This document shows positions 42,194 to 52,120 of a stretch of DNA of 64,000 nt, one piece after another. The stretch is taken from positions 47,357 to 111,356 of the forward strand of contig JBMOGA010000006.1 of NCBI GenBank assembly GCA_049318625.1, given 5' to 3'. Both the position numbers and the translations under genes were made by a program. The number at the start of each line of letters is the position of its first letter. Position 1 is the stretch's first letter. Below the pieces are notes generated by a model. The model saw only the letters and a program-made list of their open reading frames with translations. It searched no databases and was not told the origin of the DNA. Source of the DNA: JBMOGA01 sp049318625. GTDB taxonomy: Bacteria; Pseudomonadota; Alphaproteobacteria; Rhizobiales; Hyphomicrobiaceae.

Positions 42194-43639
42194 GTGATTG
42201 GAACCCGGCCGATCATCTACACGCTCGGCCTGCTTTGTTGCACCCTGGCTGCCGGCATGCTGGTTCCGGCGGCTGTCGATCTTGCCGACGGGCACCCGCA
42301 CGCGCAGGTTTTCTTCTGGTCCGCGGTCGTCACCATCTTCTTCGGTGGCCTGATGGTCTTCGGCGGCCACGAGGAGAAACAGAGCCGGCTCGGCATCCGT
42401 GACGGCTTCCTGCTCACCACGCTGGCCTGGATCATCGTCTGTGGCTTCGCGGCCGTGCCCTTCGTAGGGCTGGGATTGAGCTATGCCGACGCGTATTTCG
42501 AGGCGATGTCCGGCCTGACCACGACGGGAGCCACGGTTCTGGTCGGGCTCGACAAGCTGCCGCGCGGCGTCCTCATCTGGCGTGCCATCCTGAACGGCAT
42601 CGGCGGCATGGGCATCATCGTGATGGCGATTTTGATCATGCCGTTCCTGCGGGTCGGCGGCATGCAGCTGTTCCAGACCGAAAGCTCCGACCGATCGGAG
42701 AAGATCCTGCCCCGCGCCTCCGAGCTGATGCTGGCGATTGCCAGCGTCTACGGGCTCCTCATCGTGGCCTGCGCGTTCGTCTACACCGTGCTCGGCATGA
42801 CCCTGTTCGATGCCATCTGCCACGCGCTCGCCACCATCGCCACCGGGGGCTTCTCCACCCACGACGAGAGCTTCGCGTTCTTCCGTTCTCCCGCGCTCGA
42901 GTGGGCCGGCACGATCTTCATGCTGGCCGGCGCCCTGCCGCTCGTCATGTTCATCAAGCTGATCGGCGCCCAGCCGACCGCTCTGTGGCGCGACGAACAG
43001 GTGCGGGCCTTCATCGTCTTCATGGTTGTGGTTTGGGTGTCACTGGCGGTGTGGTTGAGCGTGACCTCCGGCCGGCCCTTCCTCGACGCATTGCGGGCTA
43101 CGGCCTTCAACACGACGTCAATCGTCACGACGACCGGGTTCATGTCGGAGGACTACCAGCTATGGGGTCCGTTCGCCGTCGGGTTCTTCTTCATTCTGAC
43201 GTTCGTCGGCGGCTGCTCCGGATCGACCGCGGGTGGCATTAAGATCTATCGGTTCCAGATCGCCGAGCGGCTCATTCGCAGTCATTTTCTCCATCTCATC
43301 ACCCCCAATCGGATCATTACGCTCACTTACAACGGGCGCCGTCTGCCGGATGACGTCCCGTTCTCCGTGATCGCCTTCATGGCCATGTACATGGCAACAG
43401 TGGGGATCTTCACGGTGCTGTTGACCGCCTTCGGCCTCGATGTCGTGACGGCGGCGTCCTCGGCGGCGACCGCGGTCGGGAATGTCGGGCCGGGTCTCGG
43501 CGACATCGTGGGACCTGCGGGCAACTTCTCGACCCTGCCAGCCGGCGCCAAATGGCTGTTGTCGGCGGCCATGTTGCTCGGCCGCCTGGAGTTGTTCACC
43601 GTTCTGGTGCTGCTGCGGCCCGAGTTCTGGCGCTCCTGA
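42194..43639 (+). CDS. trkH: TrkH family potassium uptake protein
   Basis: The membrane subunit of the Trk/Ktr potassium uptake system, 481 residues. Four pore-loop repeats are visible: GLTTTGATVL near 110-119, ATGGFSTHD near 215-223, TTSIVTTTGFMSED near 303-316, and SAATAVGNVGPGLGD near 420-434; each supplies a glycine to the potassium filter. The N-terminal part is hydrophobic with about eight to ten helices plus the four pore loops. TrkA, the NAD-binding regulator, is not next to it and should lie elsewhere. GTG start after GGGGAG. It converges with the flavin monooxygenase gene, four bases apart. Confidence 0.95.
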   Translation: MIGTRPIIYTLGLLCCTLAAGMLVPAAVDLADGHPHAQVFFWSAVVTIFFGGLMVFGGHEEKQSRLGIRDGFLLTTLAWIIVCGFAAVPFVGLGLSYADAYFEAMSGLTTTGATVLVGLDKLPRGVLIWRAILNGIGGMGIIVMAILIMPFLRVGGMQLFQTESSDRSEKILPRASELMLAIASVYGLLIVACAFVYTVLGMTLFDAICHALATIATGGFSTHDESFAFFRSPALEWAGTIFMLAGALPLVMFIKLIGAQPTALWRDEQVRAFIVFMVVVWVSLAVWLSVTSGRPFLDALRATAFNTTSIVTTTGFMSEDYQLWGPFAVGFFFILTFVGGCSGSTAGGIKIYRFQIAERLIRSHFLHLITPNRIITLTYNGRRLPDDVPFSVIAFMAMYMATVGIFTVLLTAFGLDVVTAASSAATAVGNVGPGLGDIVGPAGNFSTLPAGAKWLLSAAMLLGRLELFTVLVLLRPEFWRS

Positions 43640-43643
43640 GCCT

Positions 43644-44831
43644 TCAGGCCGGTACGGTCGGCCCCGGCCAGCCATACAACCAGTCGTACTGCCGCATCAG
43701 CACGCCGCCCGGGGTCAACCGCAGTACCGAGTCGCGGGCCAGGGCGGTCGGGCCGCTGGCATGATAGATGCCGCCATTGCGCCGCGAAGCCCGCTGCACA
43801 CGCGTGATGCGGGGCCGGCGCTGTGCTTCGTAGCTCGCGAACGCGGTCGTGACGTCATCGCCGTAGCGCGTGAGGCAGACCGCCAGTGTTTCGGCATCCT
43901 CGAGCGCCATCACCCCGCCTTGGGCCAGGAACGGCAGCACCGGATGCGCCGCGTCGCCGATCAGCACCACCGGTCCTTTCGACCACGCGGACAAGGCCTC
44001 GGGATCGTAGAGCGCCCACGAGCGCCACTCCTGCGCCTGCCGGAGCAGATCGAGCAACCGGCGATCGGCCCCGGCGAGCTTGCCGAGCACGGTTTCGGCC
44101 TCCACCGCCTGCCCCCAGCCGCGGCCGGGCCAGGACCCTTCGACCACCACGACGCATGCCAGGGCCTGCCCGCCCCGCACCGGATAGGCGACGATGTGGG
44201 CCTGGGACATCAGCCAGATCGTGGTGACGGTGCGGTAGTCGGACAGCACCGCCTCGATCGGGACGACCGTCCGCGACGCGGTTTTGCCCGAGAAGTTGAG
44301 ATCGGCGCCGGGGTCGACCCAGGGCCGTACCGCCGACCACAGGCCATCGGCGCCGACCAGGGCGCTGCCGCGCTGGCGGTCGCCGGTCTCGCTGTCGACC
44401 GTCACACCCGACGCGCCCTCCGAGATCGCGCCGACGCGAAAGCCCGTCACGATCTCGATCAGCGGTTCCATCCGGGCGGCGTCGAGCAGGATGCTTTGCA
44501 GGTCGGCCCGGTGGATGACGCCATATGGCGCCCCATGTCGCTGGGCAATCCAGTCGCCGAGCGGCAGGCGGGTCAACCGCTGGCCGCTGCCGCCGTCCCG
44601 CACTTCGATGGCGGTCGGCCAGGCAGCCAGCGGCGCCAATGATCCCGCCAGACCGAGCCGGCGCAGCACGCCCATGCCGTTCGGGCCGATCTGGATGCCG
44701 GCACCGGCCTCGGAGAATACGGTGTTACGTTCGAGAATACGGCTGGCTTTGCCACGCCGCGCCAGCGCCAAGCCGAGCGAGAGGCCGGCGATGCCCCCGC
44801 CCGCGATGAGAAGTGGATCGCCTTTTGCCAC
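43644..44831 (-). CDS. FAD-dependent monooxygenase (salicylate/3-hydroxybenzoate hydroxylase-like)
   Basis: A class A flavin monooxygenase, 395 residues, that would hydroxylate an aromatic compound with NAD(P)H and O2. FAD-binding Rossmann motif LLIAGGGIAGLSLGLALARRG near 7-27, the DG motif GSALVGADGLWSAVR near 155-169, and GDAAHPVLPFLAQGGVMALED near 288-308 are all present. In substrate type it is nearest to salicylate 1-hydroxylase or 3-hydroxybenzoate 6-hydroxylase, but substrate specificity cannot be read from motifs. GTG start at 44831. No ring-cleavage genes are adjacent. Confidence 0.92.
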   Translation of the reverse strand: MAKGDPLLIAGGGIAGLSLGLALARRGKASRILERNTVFSEAGAGIQIGPNGMGVLRRLGLAGSLAPLAAWPTAIEVRDGGSGQRLTRLPLGDWIAQRHGAPYGVIHRADLQSILLDAARMEPLIEIVTGFRVGAISEGASGVTVDSETGDRQRGSALVGADGLWSAVRPWVDPGADLNFSGKTASRTVVPIEAVLSDYRTVTTIWLMSQAHIVAYPVRGGQALACVVVVEGSWPGRGWGQAVEAETVLGKLAGADRRLLDLLRQAQEWRSWALYDPEALSAWSKGPVVLIGDAAHPVLPFLAQGGVMALEDAETLAVCLTRYGDDVTTAFASYEAQRRPRITRVQRASRRNGGIYHASGPTALARDSVLRLTPGGVLMRQYDWLYGWPGPTVPA

Positions 44832-44854
44832 CCTCTATCCGCTCCGCCTCGCTG

Positions 44855-45097
44855 TCAGCCGACCGCCTCGACGATGCAGCCCTTGGGGTCGGTCTCGTCG
44901 GCCGTCAGACGCGGGTCGTAAAGGAAAAGCGTGGAGCAATAGGGGCAGAGTGTCTGGGTATCGGTGCCCATGTCGAGGAAGACGTGCGGATGGTCGAACG
45001 GCGCGCGCGCGCCCATGCACTGGAACTCTTTGACCCCGACGAAGATCTTCTCGACACCCTGATCGTTCGCGATGTGGGGTACGTGACTGCTTGCCAT
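44855..45097 (-). CDS. NDUFS6-like zinc-finger protein (zf-CHCC)
   Basis: An 80-residue protein of the zf-CHCC family, bacterial homologue of the NDUFS6 subunit of mitochondrial complex I. Zinc ligands are in place: Cys in FQCMGARAPFDHPHVFLDMG (about 27), His in DHPHVF, and the CPYC pair near 51-54. The last residues (DPKGCIVEAVG) are typical. It should assist or join respiratory complex I assembly in the cytoplasm. It lies between two unrelated genes and is divergent from the alpha/beta hydrolase, about 140 bases apart. I chose the ATG at 45097 by homologue length; the frame is open 46 residues further upstream. Confidence 0.88.
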   Translation of the reverse strand: MASSHVPHIANDQGVEKIFVGVKEFQCMGARAPFDHPHVFLDMGTDTQTLCPYCSTLFLYDPRLTADETDPKGCIVEAVG

Positions 45098-45233
45098 CCG
45101 GGCCGCCCTCTGGTCCTTCGCTGTTGGCCGGACCATAGCGGCGCCGGGGCGCAAATGGTAGGGGACGCACGTCACAGCTCCCCTTGGCCTTTGGGTTGAG
45201 CGCGCGACGCGAGGACACGGGGAGTTGCGGGCC

Positions 45234-45986
45234 ATGAAGACATTCCAGTCGGACGGAGCGGAGATCGCCTACATCGACGAAGGCGCCGGTGATCCGGTTC
45301 TGCTCATCCATGGCTTCGCCTCCAACATCACGTTCAACTGGGGCGATCCCGGCTGGATCAAGGCCCTGACCGGCGCCGGCTACCGAGTCGTGGCGCTCGA
45401 CAACCGCGGCCACGGGCAAAGCCAGAAGCTGCACCGGCTCGAGGATTACGGCGCCCCCCTGATGGCCGAGGATGCCCGCCGGCTGCTCGACCACCTCGCC
45501 ATTCCGCGGGCTGATGTCATGGGTTACTCGATGGGCGCGCGCATCACCGCGTTCCTGGCCCTGGCCCACCCGGAGCGGGTTCGCAGTGCCATCTTCGCCG
45601 GTCTCGGCGGCAACATGGTCCGCCCGATGGCCGGCACCGGCCCCATCGCGGCGGCGCTCGAGGCGCCCTCGATCGACGCCGTGACGAATCCCACCGCGCG
45701 CACGTTCCGCGCCTTCGCCGAGCAGACCGGCAGCGACCTGAAGGCGCTCGCCGCCTGCATCCGTTCCGCCCGGGAGCCGATCACCGCGGAACTGCTGGCC
45801 AAACTGCGATGCCCGGTGCTGGTCGCCGTCGGCGAGACCGACGTGATCGCCGGCCCGGCGGCCGACCTCGCCGCGCTCATACCGGGTGCCGATGCCCTGA
45901 TGATCCCCGGTCGCGATCACATGAAGGCGGTCGGAGACCGGGTGTACAAGGACGGCGTGCTGGCTTTCCTGAAACGGCGCCCCTGA
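45234..45986 (+). CDS. Alpha/beta hydrolase fold protein
   Basis: A 250-residue hydrolase of the alpha/beta fold. The oxyanion region LLIHGFASNITFNW near 26-39, nucleophile elbow MGYSMGARIT with Ser near 98, an Asp in VAVGETDVIAGPA near 202, and a catalytic His in IPGRDHMKAV near 229 complete a triad. It resembles enol-lactone or 3-oxoadipate enol-lactonase-like hydrolases, but the substrate is unknown. GGGGAGTTGCGGGCC precedes the ATG at 45234. It converges with rlmH, 24 bases apart. Confidence 0.9.
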   Translation: MKTFQSDGAEIAYIDEGAGDPVLLIHGFASNITFNWGDPGWIKALTGAGYRVVALDNRGHGQSQKLHRLEDYGAPLMAEDARRLLDHLAIPRADVMGYSMGARITAFLALAHPERVRSAIFAGLGGNMVRPMAGTGPIAAALEAPSIDAVTNPTARTFRAFAEQTGSDLKALAACIRSAREPITAELLAKLRCPVLVAVGETDVIAGPAADLAALIPGADALMIPGRDHMKAVGDRVYKDGVLAFLKRRP

Positions 45987-46010
45987 CGCCCACGGTCGCG
46001 CGCCGCCAGC

Positions 46011-46493
46011 TCACTCGCGGTGATATGGGTGCCCTGTCAGAATGGTCGCGGCGCGGTAGAGTTGCTCGGCCAGCACGATCCGGGCGAGCCCGTGCGGCAG
46101 CGTCATCGCGCCGAGGGAGAGCTTGAGGGTCGCGCCCGCCAGCACCTCGGCCCCATGGCCATCCGCACCGCCGATCAACAGCGCCAGGCGCTGTACACCG
46201 TCGTCGCGATGACGCGCCAGAAACTGCGCGAAAGCGGTGCTGGAAAGGGATTTACCGCGCTCGTCCAGCACGATGCGGACGCTTGCTTCGCCACAGGCCG
46301 CCAACAGCCGCTGGCCTTCGTCCGCCAGACGGGTCGTCTTGTCGGCCGCCCGGCCCTCCGGGACTTCTGCGAGAGTTAGCGGCCCAAGCGCGACAGCACG
46401 GCCGGTCGCATCGAGCCGTCCGGCATACCGCTCGTAGAGATCGCGCTCCGGGCCGTCCTTGAGGCGGCCAACGCAGGCGATCACGATACGCAT
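46011..46493 (-). CDS. rlmH: 23S rRNA pseudouridine1915 N3-methyltransferase RlmH
   Basis: RlmH methylates pseudouridine 1915 of 23S rRNA, in the bridge between subunits. The 160 residues show the SPOUT fold core: LLIGGADGHGAEVLAGATLKLSLG near 106-129, the knotted SAM site, then MTLPHGLARIVLAEQLYRA (about 130-148) and the conserved ending TGHPYHRE. Length is standard. The ATG at 46493 marks the family N-terminus MRIVIACVGRLKDGPE. It lies in the order nadD-rsfS-rlmH, as in many alphaproteobacteria. Confidence 0.96.
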   Translation of the reverse strand: MRIVIACVGRLKDGPERDLYERYAGRLDATGRAVALGPLTLAEVPEGRAADKTTRLADEGQRLLAACGEASVRIVLDERGKSLSSTAFAQFLARHRDDGVQRLALLIGGADGHGAEVLAGATLKLSLGAMTLPHGLARIVLAEQLYRAATILTGHPYHRE

Positions 46494-46617
46494 CGCGTTC
46501 CCGATCCGCGAGAGGGCCTGATCGGACCCGGTGGAAGCCGCAGGTGCCCGCCGAGAGGGCCTATCGGTCCCTCGAGCCACGCCCTGGGAGCGGCAGCCGC
46601 GAGCCCGGACGGCGCTA

Positions 46618-47025
46618 TCAGTGCTGCGGCACTGCAGGCCGGTCGCCCGCCCACATTTTCTCGAGGTTGTAGAATTCCCGAACCTCGGGCCGGAACACGT
46701 GCAGCATGATGTCGCCGGCATCGACCAGCACCCAGTCGCACGCGTCGAGGCCTTCGATCCGGACAGGTCCGAGACCAAGTTCCTTGAGCTTCTGCTGGAT
46801 CTGCTGTGCGATAGCGCCGACGTGGCGGTCGGAGCGGCCCGAGGCGATCACCATGTAGTCCGCGATGCTCGATTTGCCATCGAGTGAGATGGTGACGATT
46901 TCCTCGGCCTTTGCATCGTCCAACCAGGAAACAACCTGCTGGACAAGGGCGGCGGGGCTCCGGCCGGCTTGGGAGAGCCCTTCGAGAGACGAGCCCTTGG
47001 GGGCCATCTCGAGTGCGCTAGGCAT
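46618..47025 (-). CDS. rsfS: Ribosome silencing factor RsfS
   Basis: RsfS (Iojap family) binds ribosomal protein L14 and blocks subunit joining when nutrients are low. The 135 residues have the conserved core ADYMVIASGRSDRHVGAIAQQ near 55-75, VRIEGLDACDWVLVDAGDIMLHVF near 88-111 and REFYNLEKMW, all typical. The N-terminal 25 residues vary between species; a second ATG at 47007 is possible. It sits between nadD and rlmH on the same strand, the common order. Confidence 0.96.
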   Translation of the reverse strand: MPSALEMAPKGSSLEGLSQAGRSPAALVQQVVSWLDDAKAEEIVTISLDGKSSIADYMVIASGRSDRHVGAIAQQIQQKLKELGLGPVRIEGLDACDWVLVDAGDIMLHVFRPEVREFYNLEKMWAGDRPAVPQH

Positions 47026-47183
47026 AATGTGCCGAAATTCCTTCTGTCATTTTCGGGAGCGAGGCGCCGGTGCGGCCCGTAAAGGCAGCGCTGAAGCCAA
47101 GGGCGGTTGCATCGACCAACCACCGAACACATGATAGTCGCTTTGCCCCGTTGCTTCAATGGTGCCGAGTGCTGGGAATGACC

Positions 47184-47846
47184 TCACAGTTTGGCCAGTT
47201 CACGAGCGGCTGCCGCGGCCCGCAGCGCGGTCGACGACAGCGGCGACAACGGACCTGTCAGGAATGTCCAGGCGGGCGCGTCCCGCATCGCCAGAGTCGC
47301 GGCCCGGTCCTCGGCGATCCGGCTCTGCGCCAGCGCACGTCCGGCCGGGCTCGCCAGCGCCGCATGCCGCCAACCCGGCCGATCGACAACGGCGATCGGC
47401 ATGGTCTCGGCGATCAGCCGCCAATGCTGCCAGCGGTCGAACGAGGCAAGGTTGTCCGCGCCCATCAGCCACACGAAGCGGGTGGCCGGATAGCGCCGAT
47501 GCAGGAACGCGAGCGTCACGGCCGTGTAAGCCGTGGGCAGTTGCTGCTCGAAGCCGGTCGGAATGATCCGAGGGTTGTGGGCGATGGCCCGGCAGGCCGC
47601 CATCCGGTCGGCAAGGCTGGCGAGATCCCCGTGAGACTTCAGGGGATTGCCCGGCGTGACGATCCACCAGATCCGGTCCAGGTCGAGACGCCGTAATGCA
47701 ATCTCGCTGATCAGGACATGGGCGGCGTGCGGTGGATTGAACGAACCGCCGAGCAGCCCGATGCGCTCGCCCGCCAGCGCGAGGGGCGTCTTGGCGGCCA
47801 AGGAGCCGAAGGTCGAAGGATGGGAGCGCAGGGCGCGGCGGGGCAT
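47184..47846 (-). CDS. nadD: Nicotinate-nucleotide adenylyltransferase NadD
   Basis: NadD joins nicotinate mononucleotide to AMP, giving deamido-NAD in the NAD synthesis pathway. The 220 residues contain GLLGGSFNPPHAAHVLI near 30-46, where HxxH is the nucleotide-binding signature, FVWLMGADNLASFDRWQHW near 120-138, the substrate loop, and the ending SSTALRAAAA as the final nucleotide-binding motif. The ATG at 47846 is used; the frame extends upstream into the trpF promoter region. It is divergent from trpF. Confidence 0.95.
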   Translation of the reverse strand: MPRRALRSHPSTFGSLAAKTPLALAGERIGLLGGSFNPPHAAHVLISEIALRRLDLDRIWWIVTPGNPLKSHGDLASLADRMAACRAIAHNPRIIPTGFEQQLPTAYTAVTLAFLHRRYPATRFVWLMGADNLASFDRWQHWRLIAETMPIAVVDRPGWRHAALASPAGRALAQSRIAEDRAATLAMRDAPAWTFLTGPLSPLSSTALRAAAAARELAKL

Positions 47847-47944
47847 CCGGCAATTCGAGAGGGTTCGGGTGGCCTGCGTCAAGTGGGCGCCGGACCTAGA
47901 CGTGAGGCTTGACAGCCACACCCCCGGTGCCGAGAGAAGAGCGC

Positions 47945-48589
47945 ATGTCAGTCGAGGTCAAGATCTGCGGTCTCAAGACGCCCGACGCGCTGGAGGCCGC
48001 GCTGTCGGCGGGCGCCGATTACGTCGGCTTGGTCTTCTACCCGCCGAGCCCGCGCCACATCGGCCAGACGGCCGCGGCCGACCTGGTGGCGCAGGCGCGC
48101 GGACGGGCCCGCAGCGTCGCCCTGCTCGTCGATCCCGACGACCAGTTGGTCCGGTCGGTCGTCGGCCGGGTCGCGCCCGACATTCTGCAGCTTCACGGCA
48201 GCGAGACCCCGGACCGGGTCCGCGCCATCCGATCGATGAGCGGCCTAACCGTCATGAAGGCCTTGAAGGTGGCGACGGAGGCCGACGTGGCCGCTGCAGC
48301 CGCCTATGACGCGGCGGCCGACCTCGTGCTGTTCGACGCCAAGCCGCCGGCCGATATGAAGGGCGCCTTGCCCGGCGGCAACGGCATCACCTTCGACTGG
48401 CGCATTCTCGGCAATTGGCGCGCGCGGTGGTACATGCTGTCGGGCGGGCTGACACCTGCCAACGTGGCCGACGCCATCCGCCTGACCGGGGCCAGGGCGG
48501 TCGACGTATCGTCTGGCGTCGAGCGCACGCCGGGCGAGAAGGACGCCACCCTCATCGCGAACTTCATCCGGGCCGCAAAGGCGGCCTGA
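47945..48589 (+). CDS. trpF: Phosphoribosylanthranilate isomerase
   Basis: TrpF isomerises phosphoribosylanthranilate in the third step of tryptophan synthesis. The 214 residues form a TIM barrel, with the catalytic Cys in VKICGLKTPDALEAAL near 5-20, GLVFYPPSPRHIGQ near 33-46, LLVDPDDQLV and the C-terminal Asp region DVSSGVERTPGEKD near 194-207. It heads the trpF-trpB-trpA-accD-folC cluster, with 28 bases before trpB. The start at 47945 begins the conserved MSVEVKICGL; the frame is open 12 codons further. A TTGACA lies at 47909-47914 but without a clear -10 partner. Confidence 0.96.
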   Translation: MSVEVKICGLKTPDALEAALSAGADYVGLVFYPPSPRHIGQTAAADLVAQARGRARSVALLVDPDDQLVRSVVGRVAPDILQLHGSETPDRVRAIRSMSGLTVMKALKVATEADVAAAAAYDAAADLVLFDAKPPADMKGALPGGNGITFDWRILGNWRARWYMLSGGLTPANVADAIRLTGARAVDVSSGVERTPGEKDATLIANFIRAAKAA

Positions 48590-48617
48590 ACCGAACGCCA
48601 TCCGAGGACGAAAGACG

Positions 48618-49859
<1,242 letters not shown>

Positions 49860-49862
49860 GCC

Positions 49863-50143
49863 ATGAGACGCGACGACCTCATCGCCAAGCTCAAGGCCAA
49901 CGCCGATGTCATCCACTCAGACGGCGTTGGCGGCCTTTATCTGTTCGGCTCTCACGCCCGCGACGAGGCGACCGCGACCTCCGACGTCGATCTGTTCTTC
50001 GATCGCGACCCGGAAACCGGCTGCGTCACGCGTATGACCGCCTCCATGCGGATATCATCTGGGACATCGCCAACCGGCATCTGCCGGATCTGAAGACGGT
50101 CGTCGAGGCCATGAAGCGCGAGCTGAAAGAAGACAACGCATGA
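49863..50143 (+). pseudogene. Fused remnant of an MNT nucleotidyltransferase/HEPN (MntA-HepT-like) toxin-antitoxin
   Basis: Between trpB and trpA lies the start of a minimal nucleotidyltransferase: the frame from 49863 reads MRRDDLIAKLKANADV and then LYLFGSHARDEATATSDVDL, with the GS-xn-SDxD signature of MntA-type antitoxins. After about residue 52 the protein sense moves to another frame, and bases 50021-50140 encode the C-terminal end of a HepT-like HEPN protein: LRHAYDRLHADIIWDIANRH and LPDLKTVVEAMKREL. Apparently a deletion near 50015-50021 joined the front of mntA to the back of hepT out of frame. The C-terminal part of MntA and nearly all of HepT are missing, so neither should work. The HepT stop overlaps the trpA start. 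Confidence 0.75.
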
Positions 50144-50964
50144 CGTCCAACCGCATCGATTCCCGCTTTGCCGCTCTGAAGGCCGAGGGCCGCGCCGGCC
50201 TGGTCACCTTCATCACGGCCGGAGATCCCGACTACGACACCGCGCGGGAGATCCTGATGGGGCTGCCGGCGGCCGGCGCCGATGTCATCGAACTCGGCAT
50301 GCCGTTTTCCGACCCGATGGCCGACGGCCCGGCGATCCAGGCCTCTTCGCTGCGCGCCTTGAAGGCCGGCCAGACGATGCGCAAGACCTTGGCGCTGGTG
50401 CGCGAGTTCCGCGCCAGGGACACCACCACGCCGATCGTGCTGATGGGGTACTACAATCCCATCTACGTATTCCCCGTCGACGCCTTCCTGGCCGAGGCCA
50501 AGTCCGCCGGTGTCGACGGACTGATCGTTGTCGATGTTCCGCCCGAGGCCGACGACGAACTGTGCCTGCCGGCCCGCGAGCACGGCATCCACTTCATCCG
50601 GCTGGCGGCCCCGACCACCGATGCCAAGCGGCTGCCCGCCGTGCTCCGGAACACGGGCGGTTTCGTTTACTATGTGTCGATTACCGGGATCACCGGAACC
50701 GCCACCCCTGACCCGCAGGCGGTGCATGCGCAAGTCGCCCGTATCAAGGCGTCGACGCGGCTTCCCGTCGCTGTCGGCTTCGGGGTCAAAACCCCCGAGC
50801 AGGCCCGCGCTATTGCGGCTGGCGCCGACGCCGTGGTGGTCGGATCGGCTTTCGTCGCGGAGATCGAGCGGTCGCTCGGCAAGGATGGCAAGGGCACGCC
50901 GGAGACGGTAGCCGGCGTGCTGGGGCTCGCCGGCCGGCTTGCCTCCGCCCTGCGTCACCGCTAA
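50140..50964 (+). CDS. trpA: Tryptophan synthase alpha chain
   Basis: TrpA cleaves indole-3-glycerol phosphate, passing indole to TrpB. The 274 residues are a TIM barrel: LVTFITAGDPDYDT near 21-34, ADVIELGMPFSDPMADGPAIQ near 47-67 with catalytic Glu and Asp, VLMGYYNPIY near 105-114, and PVAVGFGVKTPEQARAI near 207-223. The ATG overlaps the stop of the HepT remnant as ATGA, so trpA translation may depend on coupling to that leftover frame or on its own ribosome site AAAGAAGA. Confidence 0.96.
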   Translation: MTSNRIDSRFAALKAEGRAGLVTFITAGDPDYDTAREILMGLPAAGADVIELGMPFSDPMADGPAIQASSLRALKAGQTMRKTLALVREFRARDTTTPIVLMGYYNPIYVFPVDAFLAEAKSAGVDGLIVVDVPPEADDELCLPAREHGIHFIRLAAPTTDAKRLPAVLRNTGGFVYYVSITGITGTATPDPQAVHAQVARIKASTRLPVAVGFGVKTPEQARAIAAGADAVVVGSAFVAEIERSLGKDGKGTPETVAGVLGLAGRLASALRHR

Positions 50965-50985
50965 CACCGCGTCGCAACATTCCTA

Positions 50986-50991
50986 TATAAT
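50986..50991 (+). promoter_or_regulatory. Consensus -10 box upstream of accD
   Basis: A perfect TATAAT lies at 50986-50991, about 60 bases before the accD start and just after trpA. The matching -35 region is weak (TAACAC at 50962-50967, 18-base spacing). It could drive accD-folC apart from the trp genes. Confidence 0.45.
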
Positions 50992-51054
50992 GCCTAGAGC
51001 AGTGGCCCGGCCGGTCGACTTGGTCGTTCGGCGGCGGCGAGGAGCAAAACAGGC

Positions 51055-52095
51055 GTGAACTGGATCAATAATCTCGTTCGTCCGAAGATTCGCAGCTTCC
51101 TGACCACGAAGCGCGAGGTGCCGGACAATCTCTGGGTCAAATGCCCCGACAGCGGCCAGATGGTCTTCTACAAAGACCTCGAGGCGAACCAGTTCGTCGT
51201 GCCCGGCTCCAACTATCACATGCGCATGGCCGCCCAGCCGCGCCTCAAGAGCCTGTTCGACGGCGGCGAGTATACCGTTGTGCCGGCGCCCGAAGTCATT
51301 CAGGACCCGCTCAAGTTTCGCGACGGGCGCCGCTACGCCGATCGCCTCAGGGATGCCAAGGCCGACACCCAACTCGGTGATGCCGTCATCATCGGCGAGG
51401 GCCGACTCGATGGCCGCGAGGTGATCGCGGCAGCACAGGACTTCCGCTTCATGGGTGGCTCGCTCGGCATGGCGGCGGGCGAGGCCGTGATCGCCGGCAT
51501 GTTGCGTGCCGTCGACAAGGGTACGCCGTTCATCCTGTTCGCCGCATCTGGCGGCGCGCGCATGCAGGAGGGCATTCTGTCGCTGATGCAGATGCCGCGC
51601 ACGACCATCGCGGTGCAGCGTCTGCGCGAGGCGCGCCTGCCCTATCTGGTCGTGCTCACCGATCCGACCACGGGTGGCGTGACGGCCTCCTACGCCATGC
51701 TGGGCGACGTCCACATCGCCGAACCGGGCGCTCTCATCTGCTTCGCCGGCCCCCGCGTCATTCAGCAGACCATTCGTGAGCAGCTGCCGGACGGGTTCCA
51801 GCGCGCCGAATATCTGCTGGCTCACGGCATGATCGACATGGTCGTTCACCGCCATCGGCTGCGCGACACGCTGGCGCGTCTTTGCAAGATCCTGACCGGT
51901 CCGTCACCAGCTCGCGCCGCGGAACGGCGCCGGGGGCTGAACGGCAAGGGCCATGTCAACGGCCAACCGGTCGACCGCCTGCTGGAAGTCCGGCCGAACG
52001 AGAGCGCAGACGGCAAGCCCCTCGGCGACACGGACGCGCGGCGCAAGGCGACCCGTACCGACGACGGAAAGAGTGGCAAGGACGCCCGCAACTGA
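51055..52095 (+). CDS. accD: Acetyl-CoA carboxylase carboxyltransferase subunit beta
   Basis: AccD is half of the carboxyltransferase that makes malonyl-CoA for fatty acid synthesis. The 346 residues have the crotonase-like core: RFMGGSLGMAAGEAVIAGM near 132-150, ASGGARMQEGILSLMQM near 164-180, and LTDPTTGGVTASYAMLGD near 200-217. The N-terminal zinc ribbon (normally four Cys) is degenerate: only Cys 30 in WVKCPDSGQM remains, and the second pair is replaced by VVPGSNYHMRM. Similar loss occurs in other Rhizobiales. A charged tail of about 60 residues follows the catalytic domain. GTG start after GAGGAG. Confidence 0.96.
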   Translation: MNWINNLVRPKIRSFLTTKREVPDNLWVKCPDSGQMVFYKDLEANQFVVPGSNYHMRMAAQPRLKSLFDGGEYTVVPAPEVIQDPLKFRDGRRYADRLRDAKADTQLGDAVIIGEGRLDGREVIAAAQDFRFMGGSLGMAAGEAVIAGMLRAVDKGTPFILFAASGGARMQEGILSLMQMPRTTIAVQRLREARLPYLVVLTDPTTGGVTASYAMLGDVHIAEPGALICFAGPRVIQQTIREQLPDGFQRAEYLLAHGMIDMVVHRHRLRDTLARLCKILTGPSPARAAERRRGLNGKGHVNGQPVDRLLEVRPNESADGKPLGDTDARRKATRTDDGKSGKDARN

Positions 52096-52120
52096 GAAAG
52101 TTGCCGCGCGAAAGATCTTG

